Source of the DNA: UBA10438 sp044238605
GTDB taxonomy: Bacteria; Bacteroidota; Ignavibacteria; Kapaibacteriales; Kapaibacteriaceae
Assembly (NCBI GenBank): GCA_044238605.1
Contig: JBIICY010000003.1
Span: forward strand, 248,001 to 312,000
Direction of reading: 5' to 3'
DNA length: 64,000 nt
Shown in pieces: positions 1 to 8,680 of this stretch. The notes under the pieces were generated by a model that worked only from the letters and a program-made list of their open reading frames with translations, was not told the DNA's origin and did not search any database. The translations under genes were made by a program, and so were the position numbers. Positions within the stretch are counted from its first letter, which is position 1, and each line of letters opens with the position of its first letter.

Positions 1-96
1 GCCAATGGTATCGCCGGCCTCCCGTGCGCGAGCAATGTGGGCATGCATTTCTGCGATGGTGCTGCAGATTATGATCGGTTGATGTTCAGCATTCAT
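1..96 (-). CDS. panC: pantoate--beta-alanine ligase (pantothenate synthetase), N-terminal fragment
   Basis: The frame reading leftward from an ATG at 96 is open to the window edge and gives 32 residues. They contain STIAEMHAHIARARE followed by GDTIG. This matches the PanC start, where a beta-strand and a 'TIAEM' helix precede the IGFVPTMGALHxGH nucleotide-binding motif, which would lie just outside the window. PanC condenses pantoate with beta-alanine using ATP, the last step of pantothenate synthesis, in the cytoplasm. The gene is divergent from ilvE with only 23 bases between the two start codons. The assignment rests on this short N-terminus alone. Confidence 0.72.
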   Translation of the reverse strand, partial: MNAEHQPIIICSTIAEMHAHIARAREAGDTIG

Positions 97-119
97 TCGG
101 CGAAGATATCAACACGGCG

Positions 120-1217
120 ATGTTGACTCAACTGAACTCCATAGATTCGCAGATGCGAATTCCTATCGACAGATGCACAAATCCTCGGCTCGATGCCGAA
201 GCCGTTGCGAATCTTAAGCTTTCGAACGTACCGAGCGACCACGTCTATATCGCTGAGTATGCCCATAATGAGTGGCGGAAAGAGCGCATTGGACCGTATC
301 GGGCGCTTCAGCTCACACCACTTACGCTAGGCCTTCACTACGCCCAGCAGGTGTTTGAGGGCATGAAGGCCTACATCATGAACGACGGCAGAATTGGAGT
401 GTTTCGCACTGATCGCCATGCGCAGCGATTTAATGTATCGCTACGCCGTATGGCTATGCCTGAGGTGCCGCCCGAGATGTTCGCCAATGCAATCCATACT
501 CTTGTAGATCTGGATCGCCAGTGGGTTCCACCTGGACCAGACTCGGCCTACTATATCCGTCCGTTCGTTATCGCTACCGAAGAGCGCATCGGCCTGAAGC
601 CTTCTGAAGAATTCATGTTCCTTGTAGGGGGCGGTCCATTCCGTCCAGTATACCCCAAGCCCCTTCGCGTGCGGGTAGAACGCACATACACCCGCGCTTC
701 AAAGGGCGGAACTGGGTATGCCAAGTGCGGTGGCAACTACGCCGCTGCGATGTTGCCGACAATTTTGGCCAATGAAGCCGGTTATGATCAAGTTCTCTGG
801 ACCGATGCAGAGCATCATGAGCATATCGAAGAATCGGGTACAATGAACGTGATGTTCATCATCAATGATGTGCTCACTACAGCTCCGCTCGGCGATACAA
901 TCCTTGACGGCGTTACGCGGGATTCGATTTTGACGCTGGCCCGTGAACGTGGAATTGCTGTCGATGAACGTGCCGTATCTGTAACGGAGTTCAAGGATCG
1001 TCTTGCAGACGGATCTCTGACGGAGGCGTTTGGTGTAGGAACAGCAGCATCTGTCTCGCCGATTGCAACGGTGGGTATTGATGGGGTTGACTACGACCTG
1101 GAAATCCACCCAGATGCAACGATGTTCACATTCAAGAAGCAGCTCCTAGACATTCGAACGGGTGCGGTGCCGGACACGCGCAACTGGATGACGATCATCG
1201 ACGGCTACGCTAAGTAA
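120..1217 (+). CDS. ilvE: branched-chain amino acid aminotransferase (class IV, PLP)
   Basis: 365 residues, the size of the long (eukaryote-like, type II) branched-chain aminotransferases. It transfers the amino group between Leu/Ile/Val and 2-oxoglutarate in the cytoplasm. The family blocks are visible: LHYAQQVFEGMKAY at about 73-86, the PLP Schiff-base lysine K202 inside GTGYAKCGGNYAA, and IEESGTMN at about 236-243, whose Glu contacts the pyridine nitrogen. ATG 120 has no clear ribosome-binding site and lies very close to the divergent panC start. The in-frame ATG at 153 would leave more room for promoters and is a plausible alternative. The next gene, recG, starts 18 bases after the stop. 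Confidence 0.93.
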   Translation: MLTQLNSIDSQMRIPIDRCTNPRLDAEAVANLKLSNVPSDHVYIAEYAHNEWRKERIGPYRALQLTPLTLGLHYAQQVFEGMKAYIMNDGRIGVFRTDRHAQRFNVSLRRMAMPEVPPEMFANAIHTLVDLDRQWVPPGPDSAYYIRPFVIATEERIGLKPSEEFMFLVGGGPFRPVYPKPLRVRVERTYTRASKGGTGYAKCGGNYAAAMLPTILANEAGYDQVLWTDAEHHEHIEESGTMNVMFIINDVLTTAPLGDTILDGVTRDSILTLARERGIAVDERAVSVTEFKDRLADGSLTEAFGVGTAASVSPIATVGIDGVDYDLEIHPDATMFTFKKQLLDIRTGAVPDTRNWMTIIDGYAK

Positions 1218-1235
1218 CTCTCGAAGCCTTCTGCG

Positions 1236-3467
1236 ATGCTCTCGGAAGGAACACCTACCATACTGCCGCTTCAGTATCTCAAGGGCGTAGGCCCTCGACG
1301 GGCTGAAGCACTTGCCAGCGAGGGTCTGGTGTCGTACCACGACGTTGTGATGTACGTTCCGCGAGCCTATGTAGACCGCCGCACCATGAGCAGTATCGCT
1401 CAGCTGCGCGACCTCCTTCGTGGATCGTCTGAAATCCAGACAGCCGATGCCTCTGCGCAGTTTGCGATGCAAAAGCAAGTTTCTCTTGTTGCTAGGGTTG
1501 CCCGTGCGGAAAAGAAGACAGTTGGCAAGGGGCGAACAATGCTCCAGGTTGATCTTGTAGACGATTCCCGCGCTCTGCTCCAGTTGGTGTTTTGGAATCA
1601 GATTTCATACTACTCCAAATTGCTGCAGCCTGATCATACGTTCGTTGTCCACGGATTGCCACAGTTTGAGGCCCGTTGGAATACGCTGTCCATGCACCAT
1701 CCCGAGCTCGAGCTCGTTGATGAGGAGGAGATCGAGCAGTTCGGAACTGGTGCTATACTGCCGAGATACCGCATCACGCAGGGTATGGCTAACGTTGGCA
1801 TCACGATGCGCCTTATGCGGTCTATCGTTGACCAGTGTCTCGAGAAGGCAACGAGCGAGCTGGTAGACCCTCTTCCGGCGGCACTTGTTGCTGAACGCAG
1901 TCTTATGCCAAAGGCAGAGGCACTGCGGTCGTTGCACCATCCTGAGAACCACGGCATTATCCAGCGTGCTCAGCGTAGGATGAAGTATGAAGAACTGTTT
2001 CTCTTTGAGCTTCTGCTTGCTGCCAGACGCAGGTCTCGGAAACGTCCAGAGCGTGGTATCCCGATGCAGTCCCAGAGCCAGCGAGCGCGGGCACTTGTTG
2101 ATCGTCTGCCGTTTGATCTTACGGCGGCACAAAAGCGCGTTATTCGGGAGATCGTGGCCGATATGACGTCGGGCACGCCAATGAACCGACTGTTACAGGG
2201 CGATGTAGGCTCCGGCAAAACCGTGGTGGCTCTGCTGTGTATGCTCAATGCAGTTGATAATGGTTTTCAGACACTCATCATGGCGCCTACGGAAATCCTT
2301 GCTGAGCAACATTTCCATGGTATTCAACGAATGTTGGGTGTCGATCATGGGATGAATGTTGTACAGCTTGTTGGATCGCAGAGAAAGAAGGCGCGTGCTT
2401 CAGTGCTGGAGCAGATAGCGTCTGGCAATGCGCAGATCGTTGTTGGAACACATGCAATGTTTGAATCGGATGTTGTGTACAACAAGCTTGGTTTGATTGT
2501 TATCGATGAACAACACCGGTTTGGAGTAGCCCAGAGGGCAGAGCTGAAGCGGCTTGGCCAGAATTCACATGGAGAGATGCCTCGCACGCCCCATATCCTT
2601 GTGATGTCTGCTACACCAATACCACGAACACTATCGATGACGCTCTATGGAGATCTCGATTCGTCGGTGATTGACCAGTTGCCTGCGCAACGAAAACCGA
2701 TAAAAACGCACGTTGTCTTTGAGTCGAAAATGCAGGATGTCTTCGGATTTGTTAGGTCGGAGGTTGCGCTTGGACGTCAGGCATACATCGTGTACCCGCT
2801 GGTGGAGCGCAGTGAAAAGATCGATGCCAAAAGTGCAGTTGAGCATTATGAAGATCTCTGTAGTACAGTTTTTCATGACCTCCGCGTTGGACTTCTCCAT
2901 GGTCAGATGGGTTGGAACGAAAAAGAAGATGTGATGAGAGCCTTTCTCAACCGTGACTTCGATATTCTCGTGTCAACCACTGTGATCGAAGTTGGCATTG
3001 ATGTCCCCAATGCAACAGTAATGCTTATCGAGAACGCAGAGCGGTTTGGGCTATCTCAACTGCATCAGCTGCGGGGTCGCGTTGGACGAGGTGGCGAGCA
3101 GTCATATTGCTTCCTTGCAACCAAAGATCACTTTAAGTATCAGATGAACAGAGCGGCAAATGCCGAAGACATGGCGAAAGCGCCAATACGCCTGAAAACG
3201 ATGGAAGAAACAACAGACGGTTTTCGAATAGCCGAAGTTGACCTGCGTCTGCGCGGTCCGGGAGACGTAATGGGCACTCGGCAGAGCGGTGTGCCTGACT
3301 TTCGTTTTGCAGATCTCGTAACAGACGGCGAGCTTATCGCACAAACACGAGCTGATGCGTTTGGGGTACTCGACTCGGACCCGCAGCTCCGACAAGATGG
3401 ACATCGACTACTGCGTCAGGAATTACTTCGCATGTTCGATGAATCAAGCATGAGCTCGGTAGCGTAG
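1236..3467 (+). CDS. recG: ATP-dependent DNA helicase RecG
   Basis: 743 residues, slightly longer than typical RecG (about 690). RecG remodels stalled replication forks and branch-migrates Holliday junctions. The N-terminal wedge region begins with LQYLKGVGPRRAEAL. The superfamily 2 motor follows: Walker A GDVGSGKT (about 321-328), the DEQH box in IVIDEQHRFGVAQR (about 421-434), motif III SATPIPRTL, and the helicase C block with GRVGRGGEQSYC. ATG 1236 is 18 bases after the ilvE stop, and queE begins 10 bases downstream, so the run looks co-transcribed. All motifs are intact. Confidence 0.97.
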   Translation: MLSEGTPTILPLQYLKGVGPRRAEALASEGLVSYHDVVMYVPRAYVDRRTMSSIAQLRDLLRGSSEIQTADASAQFAMQKQVSLVARVARAEKKTVGKGRTMLQVDLVDDSRALLQLVFWNQISYYSKLLQPDHTFVVHGLPQFEARWNTLSMHHPELELVDEEEIEQFGTGAILPRYRITQGMANVGITMRLMRSIVDQCLEKATSELVDPLPAALVAERSLMPKAEALRSLHHPENHGIIQRAQRRMKYEELFLFELLLAARRRSRKRPERGIPMQSQSQRARALVDRLPFDLTAAQKRVIREIVADMTSGTPMNRLLQGDVGSGKTVVALLCMLNAVDNGFQTLIMAPTEILAEQHFHGIQRMLGVDHGMNVVQLVGSQRKKARASVLEQIASGNAQIVVGTHAMFESDVVYNKLGLIVIDEQHRFGVAQRAELKRLGQNSHGEMPRTPHILVMSATPIPRTLSMTLYGDLDSSVIDQLPAQRKPIKTHVVFESKMQDVFGFVRSEVALGRQAYIVYPLVERSEKIDAKSAVEHYEDLCSTVFHDLRVGLLHGQMGWNEKEDVMRAFLNRDFDILVSTTVIEVGIDVPNATVMLIENAERFGLSQLHQLRGRVGRGGEQSYCFLATKDHFKYQMNRAANAEDMAKAPIRLKTMEETTDGFRIAEVDLRLRGPGDVMGTRQSGVPDFRFADLVTDGELIAQTRADAFGVLDSDPQLRQDGHRLLRQELLRMFDESSMSSVA

Positions 3468-3477
3468 TTTTGCTTCT

Positions 3478-4143
3478 ATGGTCTCCATGCCCACGATCAA
3501 TGTTAACGAAATGTTCTACTCCATTCAGGGAGAAGGGACTCGAGCAGGACTTCCCTGCGTCTTTGTTCGACTGCAGGGATGCAAGCTGCGATGCGTATGG
3601 TGCGACACACCGTATGCGCTTGATCACCGTGTTATGGGGCTTGCGCTTACGTTGCAGGACATCGTGAGCTATGCCCAAGAAAAGCAATGTAGGTTCATCG
3701 AATTCACGGGCGGAGAGCCCCTTGAACATGAGCATGTCTTTGAGATGCTCAAGAGTTTGTGCGATCTGGGATTCACTGTGGCGGTTGAGACAGGGGGGCA
3801 TGTTGCAGTCGACGCGGTAGATGACAGGGTGATAACGATCATGGATGTGAAGTGTCCGGACTCAAAAATGTCTACGTTGAACAAGCTTGAGAATCTCGAA
3901 CAGCTCGCCCACACGGATGAAGTAAAGTTTGTGATCGCTTCGAGAACAGATTACGAATACGCACGCAGTATCATTCGCTCGTATGACCTTGAGAATCGCG
4001 TTGGTGCTGTGCTGATGTCGTGTGTCTTTGACGCACTACAGTTTGTAGATCTCGTGAACTGGATCCTGGAAGATCATTTGACCGTGCGATTCCAGTTGCA
4101 GATGCACAAGTTTGTGTGGTCGCCAGACACGAAGGGGGTATGA
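3478..4143 (+). CDS. queE: 7-carboxy-7-deazaguanine synthase (radical SAM)
   Basis: 221 residues. QueE converts 6-carboxytetrahydropterin to 7-carboxy-7-deazaguanine for queuosine and deazapurine synthesis. The N-terminus EMFYSIQGEGTRAG is the family signature. The 4Fe-4S cluster cysteines are C35, C39 and C42 in GCKLRCVWCD, a CX3CX2C pattern, and FTGGEP is the SAM-contacting motif. ATG 3478 follows the recG stop by 10 bases; an in-frame ATG at 3487 is also possible. The 3' end overlaps the next start by four bases (ATGA). No other queuosine gene is in the window. Confidence 0.94.
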   Translation: MVSMPTINVNEMFYSIQGEGTRAGLPCVFVRLQGCKLRCVWCDTPYALDHRVMGLALTLQDIVSYAQEKQCRFIEFTGGEPLEHEHVFEMLKSLCDLGFTVAVETGGHVAVDAVDDRVITIMDVKCPDSKMSTLNKLENLEQLAHTDEVKFVIASRTDYEYARSIIRSYDLENRVGAVLMSCVFDALQFVDLVNWILEDHLTVRFQLQMHKFVWSPDTKGV

Positions 4144-4988
4144 TGGAGTCGATGCTGTTGCAGGCACTTGTGCTTTCGGCAATTTCACACTGCACTGATT
4201 CGTTGCATACGCAGCCTTCCTTGCTTGCAGCATGGCAGTCGCGAACTGCACGGTACGGGACGTGTTTTGATCCCATACGCCGCCAATGGCTCATCACCCA
4301 GGACAGCGATCAGGGACCAGCGGTGTACCGTGCCGCAGCACTAACGGAGCAACCGGTTCCTATGCGTGTAACGCATGCAGCCACAACACACGGCCTAGGA
4401 TATGTTACGTGTTCCAGAAATGGCGATGCCTACGGGGTGAGTTATGTGATGGGCGAACGGCAGCCGTTAGCCACCATTGTGCGGTTGTTTATCTCAGATG
4501 AGTCGATCACGGTGGGCGAGCCTGTTGGTGTTCTGCAGGGCCAGTGGTACAGCTCATCACCGACGATCTCGCCGGATGGATCACGAATGGTCTACGCAAC
4601 GGATCGCACTGGTGGAAGAGGGGGAACAGATCTCTGGTTTATTGAACGACAGGTAGACGGCACATGGAGTGCTCCTCAGTTTTGCGGAGATGCCATCAAC
4701 TCTCCAGCACAGGAGCGAACTCCTCAGTTTTTATCGAACGATACATTGCTGTTTAGTTCTGACGGATTCGGAGGACAAGGTGGCATGGACGTGTACATGT
4801 CTGTTTTCCGCGATGGAACGTGGCAGGATCCCGTGCCCCTTGATAATGTGAATACATCAGCAGATGAAACAGACGCTTCGATTACAGAAGATGGATCGTT
4901 CATCTTTGCCCGGAAGGGTGCGGACCGTAATGTTCAGATTCAGTACTTCGTGCTACCGAGATCATCAGCTGACCCTTCTGTTGAGTAG
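4140..4988 (+). CDS. secreted PD40/WD40-like beta-propeller repeat protein
   Basis: About 282 residues. Two adjacent ATGs (4140, 4143) follow an AAGGGGG ribosome-binding site embedded in the end of queE, so translation is probably coupled. A hydrophobic N-terminus (LLQALVLSAISH) suggests export. The C-terminal half carries two PD40-type blades: SPTISPDGSRMVYATDR with GGTDLWF, then FLSNDTLLFSSDGFGGQGG with MDVYMS. Such blades occur in the periplasmic parts of Bacteroidota OmpA-like and TolB-like proteins. No OmpA domain follows here and the length fits only a partial propeller. The specific role is unknown. Confidence 0.7.
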   Translation: MMESMLLQALVLSAISHCTDSLHTQPSLLAAWQSRTARYGTCFDPIRRQWLITQDSDQGPAVYRAAALTEQPVPMRVTHAATTHGLGYVTCSRNGDAYGVSYVMGERQPLATIVRLFISDESITVGEPVGVLQGQWYSSSPTISPDGSRMVYATDRTGGRGGTDLWFIERQVDGTWSAPQFCGDAINSPAQERTPQFLSNDTLLFSSDGFGGQGGMDVYMSVFRDGTWQDPVPLDNVNTSADETDASITEDGSFIFARKGADRNVQIQYFVLPRSSADPSVE

Positions 4989-5010
4989 CTAAGCTTACAC
5001 CCTCATCCAC

Positions 5011-5060
5011 AATGAAAAACGGGCTGTCTGCGCGATGCAAACAGCCCGTACGTGTTTTTG
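5011..5060. terminator. bidirectional rho-independent terminator
   Basis: A perfect 9-bp stem, ACGGGCTGT (5019-5027) with ACAGCCCGT (5041-5049), has an A-rich left flank and TGTTTTT on the right. It lies between the convergent PD40 gene and the lipoprotein gene and would serve both strands. Confidence 0.85.
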
Positions 5061-5074
5061 GTAGTAATCGAATG

Positions 5075-5842
5075 TTACTTGATAACGTACTTGGTAGTTA
5101 CCTGACGGATTCCAGGGACCGCCTGAACCGGAGAACCCATAAGCTGACCAAGAAGACCAAGATTCACGATAGCTGCAGGCTGCTCACGCTTTACAACGCC
5201 GATCTTGTCTGCAAGCCAGTAGTATACCTTGAGGTTAACATCGACAGGAAGCGAAGTAGGGCCAGCCATTGCGTAGAGGCGCGCATTGAGGTCGATTTGC
5301 ACCTTCTTTGTCGCAACAGTTGTGCCGTTGATCGTGATGTTTTCACTGCCAAGTGACTGGCCGGTAAAGTTTAGCTTTGCGGAGAGTTTGTAGCCTCCAA
5401 TTGGAAGATCGATTGGAGCGATAGAGTCTGTAAGAGCCGTCCATGTTGTTGCACTCTGATCGCTGATCTTGGCCCACTTTGCTCCGAGGTCTAGAGGAAT
5501 GCCGCCGATGTCATACGTGAGAGGAATCGATGTGTACAGCGATGTCCCATCCTGGTAGTAATACGTCGTATCAAAGTCTGCTCCACCCACATAGGAGTAG
5601 AACGGTGTTGAAGACTTTCCGTTGAACGTCAATACAGCGCCAGCAACTGTGCTGTCAGACGGGGCTGGGATCTCTGTAACAGCCTTCGTTGCTGTGTCGA
5701 TCGCGAGTTCTGTATTCTGGTGGATCATATAACTGCCAGAAGCAGCTACATACGATTCGTTGGTTGGCTCCGGTGTTGCCGGATCGCTGCATGCGCTCAG
5801 TAGCGCGACTGAAAGAATAGCAAGGCCTGCTATACGCTTCAT
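5075..5842 (-). CDS. lipoprotein of unknown function
   Basis: 255 residues. The longer open frame runs back through tRNA-Ser, so the start is placed at the ATG ending at 5842. That ATG has an AGGAGC ribosome-binding site upstream and begins a classical lipoprotein signal: MKRI, a hydrophobic stretch, then LLSAC with C18 as the lipidated Cys. The mature part is rich in Thr/Ser/Tyr and predicted beta structure (TTYYYQDGTSLYTSIPLTYD, later KVYYWLADKIGVVKRE). I recognise no domain. A surface or periplasmic beta-sandwich is likely but inferred only from composition. Confidence 0.75.
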   Translation of the reverse strand: MKRIAGLAILSVALLSACSDPATPEPTNESYVAASGSYMIHQNTELAIDTATKAVTEIPAPSDSTVAGAVLTFNGKSSTPFYSYVGGADFDTTYYYQDGTSLYTSIPLTYDIGGIPLDLGAKWAKISDQSATTWTALTDSIAPIDLPIGGYKLSAKLNFTGQSLGSENITINGTTVATKKVQIDLNARLYAMAGPTSLPVDVNLKVYYWLADKIGVVKREQPAAIVNLGLLGQLMGSPVQAVPGIRQVTTKYVIK

Positions 5843-5917
5843 GATTCTTCGCTCCTGCACGAACAGGACGTCCGTGCCTTCGTGAATGAAAGGATGTGGT
5901 GGTGATTCAGGACGGAG

Positions 5918-5999
5918 CGGAGGGCGAGGGACTCGAACCCCCACAGGATCTCTCCCGGCTGTTTTCAAGACAGCTGCAATACCATTATGCGAGCCCTCC
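5918..5999 (-). tRNA. tRNA-Ser(UGA)
   Basis: The minus strand folds as a cloverleaf with acceptor GGAGGGC/GCCCTCC, anticodon stem GCTGT/ACAGC and loop CTTGAAA, giving anticodon TGA. An extra variable stem (about 15 bases) and discriminator G, both typical of serine tRNAs, support the call. The T loop is TTCGAGT. The 3' CCA is not encoded. Confidence 0.93.
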
Positions 6000-6020
6000 G
6001 TCGCGAGAGCGAGTACGAAT

Positions 6021-7043
6021 TTACGCGTTTCGCTGAAATTTCATAACATCAATTCGAAGAAAATCACACACAGACTTCGAGAGAAGCTGTTCTTTTACTT
6101 CTAACCCGAGTTGCGGGTGTTCTTCGATGAACCGGCCGTGGTCGAGGTCACCAAGTGGAAACGGATAGTCAGTTCCGTAGGCAACCTTGTCTGCTCCCAT
6201 TACGTCCACCAGATACCGCAGAGCGTGTTCATCGTGCGTGATTCCGTCGACCCAGAACTTGCCTATGTATGTTCGTGGGTCCTGCACCGTGTTCACATTG
6301 CACAGATCGGGCCGCGCATGATATCCATGCGAAAGTCTTCCGAGTGTGAACGGTAGAGAGCCCCCTGCATGAGAGAACATCACGCGAAGGTTGGGGAACC
6401 TATCGAACACCCCTCCAAAGATCATCGATGAAGCTGCTAGTGTTGTTTCGGCTGGCATGCCAACGAGCCACTGCTGAAAGTACCGCTGCGTCCTATCGGA
6501 GCCCATCATTTCCCATGGATGAACGAAAATCGAAGCGCCCAGCTTCTCTGCTTCTGCCCAGAACGGATCAAGTGATCTGTCGTCAAGATTCATCCCGTTG
6601 ATGTTCGACCCGATCTCAACGCCAGGCATGCCGAGCTCGGTAACAACTCTTCGCAATTCCTGGCATGCAAGCTGTACGTCCTGCATGGGCAGAGTGCCGA
6701 GTCCGATGAATCGTGTCGGGTGGTCCCGAACGACGCTGGCAAGATGGTCATTCAACATTTCTGACCATTCCAGCGTGTGCTCTGGCCGGGCCCAATACGA
6801 AAACAGAACGGGCACAGTGCAGAGAACCATGACGTCTACGTTATGCTTGTTCATATCGGCCAGGATTGCCTCTGGATTCCAGCAGTTCTCTTCGATCTCA
6901 CGAAAGAACACGCCATCATCGCGCATCATTCGCGCCTTGCCGGGCAGATGATGTTCGAGCGTGATAAATCCGCCGTATCCAAACTTGTCCTTCAACGAAG
7001 GCCATGTCTCGGGCAGAATGTGTGCGTGACAGTCTATCTTCAT
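6021..7043 (-). CDS. 2-amino-3-carboxymuconate-6-semialdehyde decarboxylase (ACMSD)
   Basis: 340 residues, the usual length for this amidohydrolase-superfamily decarboxylase. It removes CO2 from the ring-cleavage product of 3-hydroxyanthranilate, diverting it from quinolinate/NAD synthesis toward 2-aminomuconate semialdehyde. Metal ligands are visible: H6 and H8 in IDCHAH, H175 in IFVHPWEMMG, and D292 in AYGTDYPFPLGD; H225 in MFSHAGGSLP is the family's catalytic His. It starts 12 bases after the dioxygenase gene stop, so the two are an operon catalysing consecutive steps. Confidence 0.92.
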   Translation of the reverse strand: MKIDCHAHILPETWPSLKDKFGYGGFITLEHHLPGKARMMRDDGVFFREIEENCWNPEAILADMNKHNVDVMVLCTVPVLFSYWARPEHTLEWSEMLNDHLASVVRDHPTRFIGLGTLPMQDVQLACQELRRVVTELGMPGVEIGSNINGMNLDDRSLDPFWAEAEKLGASIFVHPWEMMGSDRTQRYFQQWLVGMPAETTLAASSMIFGGVFDRFPNLRVMFSHAGGSLPFTLGRLSHGYHARPDLCNVNTVQDPRTYIGKFWVDGITHDEHALRYLVDVMGADKVAYGTDYPFPLGDLDHGRFIEEHPQLGLEVKEQLLSKSVCDFLRIDVMKFQRNA

Positions 7044-7055
7044 TGCTGCTCAGTA

Positions 7056-7586
7056 TTAGGAAAGCTTGACAGGGGGCTGCATCACTGCGCCGCATGTGCC
7101 GCATGTACGATGTGATTCGCTGCCGTAATACCGCTCGAACACAATGGGAAGGTCTGTTACGATGTTGGTAAGAGGGAGAAACTCTTCATAAAGTTTTGTG
7201 CCGCATGCTTCGCAAAACCACATGAATGCGTCAAGTTCAGACTCCTTGCGCTTGCGCTCGATTACTATACCAACGGTGTTGGCACCGCGCTGTGGGGAGT
7301 GCGGAATTCGCGGTGGGAGAAGAAACATTTCGCCCTGTTGGATGTGGATGTCCTTCGGCTGGCCTTCGTCTATGATCTTGACGGTAATGTTGCCCTCAAT
7401 CTGAAAGAACAGCTCTTCGCCCTCGTTGTAGTGATAATCCTTCCGAGAATTGGGTCCACCAACGATCATCACGATGAACTCGGTGTCCTGATAAATTGTC
7501 GCATTCCCAACAGGGGGCTTGAGTAAATGCCGATTCTCCTCGATCCACGCTTTCAGATTGAATGGTGGTATAACGGCCATTTTCAT
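7056..7586 (-). CDS. 3-hydroxyanthranilate 3,4-dioxygenase
   Basis: 176 residues from the ATG ending at 7586, which has a GAAAGGAC ribosome-binding site; the longer open frame upstream has no support. This cupin extradiol dioxygenase opens 3-hydroxyanthranilate to ACMS. Iron ligands are H52, E58 and H96 (YHYNEGEELFF and PPRIPHSP). The C-terminus has two CxxC pairs (CEAC and CGTC), the rubredoxin-like iron site of bacterial enzymes. It precedes the ACMSD gene and is divergent from the SDR gene, with 58 bases between the starts. Confidence 0.93.
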   Translation of the reverse strand: MKMAVIPPFNLKAWIEENRHLLKPPVGNATIYQDTEFIVMIVGGPNSRKDYHYNEGEELFFQIEGNITVKIIDEGQPKDIHIQQGEMFLLPPRIPHSPQRGANTVGIVIERKRKESELDAFMWFCEACGTKLYEEFLPLTNIVTDLPIVFERYYGSESHRTCGTCGAVMQPPVKLS

Positions 7587-7644
7587 GTCCTTTCGGTAGT
7601 AGTTTCGCAGAAAGAACAAAGCTACAAACTCACGAGAACTCCTC

Positions 7645-8439
7645 ATGGATCTGAATCTTTCTGGTAAGCGCGCACTTGTTTGCGGAGCATCACGCGGCAT
7701 TGGCAAGGCCAGCGCATTCGAGCTTGCCTCTCACGGTGCATCCGTCACTGTGCTTGCCAGAAGCCTCGAACAGTTGGAAGACGTGCGTAAGCAGCTTCCC
7801 GTTATCCATGATGCACAACAGCACCGGGCAATAGCAGTGGACAGTACAGATGATGTGGCACTGATTATGGCTGTGAATAACGCTGTGGAAAACGATGGGT
7901 CGATCAATATACTGGTCAACAATACGGCCGGACCAGCAGCTGGTACGCTTGTGGATAGCAGTGTGGATAGTCTGCTAGAAGCCTTTGCAGCGCATATACT
8001 TACATCTCAACGCTTAATCAAAATTCTTGCACCTGGCATGACGCAGGAAGCATACGGCAGAGTTATCAACATCGTCTCGACATCGGTAAAGCAACCGATA
8101 GAAGGCCTGGGCGTAAGTAACACCATTCGTGGCGCCATGGCCAGCTGGTCGAAGACGTTGGCAACAGAGCTGGCACCCCGGGGCATTACCGTCAACAACG
8201 TACTCCCAGGCGCAACAGAGACAGAACGGCTAACTGCAATTATTGAGAAGCAAGCATCAGTCAAACAGGTTTCTGTCGATGATGCTCGCTCAAAGATGCT
8301 GGCAGAGATTCCAATGGGACGCTTTGCGCAGCCCTCGGAGATTGCCAATGCCGTGGCATTCCTGGCCTCGCCTGCTGCGGCATATATCACCGGCACGAGC
8401 ATTCTGGTCGACGGCGGTCGAACGCGGGCCCTAAGCTGA
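7645..8439 (+). CDS. short-chain dehydrogenase/reductase family protein with atypical active site
   Basis: 264 residues. Rossmann signature CGASRGIGKA at about 14-23, NNTAG at about 92-96, and the C-terminal PG/YITGTSILVDGG blocks are intact. Where classical enzymes carry YxxxK, the sequence reads GLGVSNTIRGAMASW, so both the Tyr and the Lys are missing. A known SDR subgroup has N..R at this place, so the protein is probably not simply broken, but the classical chemistry is in doubt. Divergence from the kynurenine-pathway genes suggests, without proving, a role in aminomuconate or kynurenine metabolism. Confidence 0.8.
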   Translation: MDLNLSGKRALVCGASRGIGKASAFELASHGASVTVLARSLEQLEDVRKQLPVIHDAQQHRAIAVDSTDDVALIMAVNNAVENDGSINILVNNTAGPAAGTLVDSSVDSLLEAFAAHILTSQRLIKILAPGMTQEAYGRVINIVSTSVKQPIEGLGVSNTIRGAMASWSKTLATELAPRGITVNNVLPGATETERLTAIIEKQASVKQVSVDDARSKMLAEIPMGRFAQPSEIANAVAFLASPAAAYITGTSILVDGGRTRALS

Positions 8440-8457
8440 TTACGGTAGGGGGCATGG

Positions 8458-8478
8458 TTGTCCACATTGTGTGGATAT
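8458..8478. promoter_or_regulatory. inverted pair of DnaA-box-like sequences upstream of ftsQ
   Basis: TTGTCCACA (8458-8466) and TGTGGATAT (8470-8478) face each other. Each is one mismatch from the DnaA-box consensus TTATCCACA on the appropriate strand. They lie in the 241-base gap 8440-8680 between the SDR gene and ftsQ. I see no gene in that gap, so the division-operon promoter is presumably there. Confidence 0.4.
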
Positions 8479-8680
8479 TCTATGTCAATCGCCCTTTTGG
8501 TGCTGTAGATTTCCACTTGCGTATTGCAGATCAATCCTCTACATTTGCCGGAGTTGTAACTCCTTGATAATACCCATTGATAACTCAGTTTTGAAATGGC
8601 TTTGCAAGGACTTGTAATCGAGGTTGTACGTATGTTTTGCACACATGTTAGTAACGTGTGCACTAAGTGAATGAGGAACA

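Noticed and set aside
5843..5968. N-terminal extension of the lipoprotein frame
   Set aside because: It would read through tRNA-Ser and place residues before a perfect lipoprotein signal with its own ribosome-binding site.
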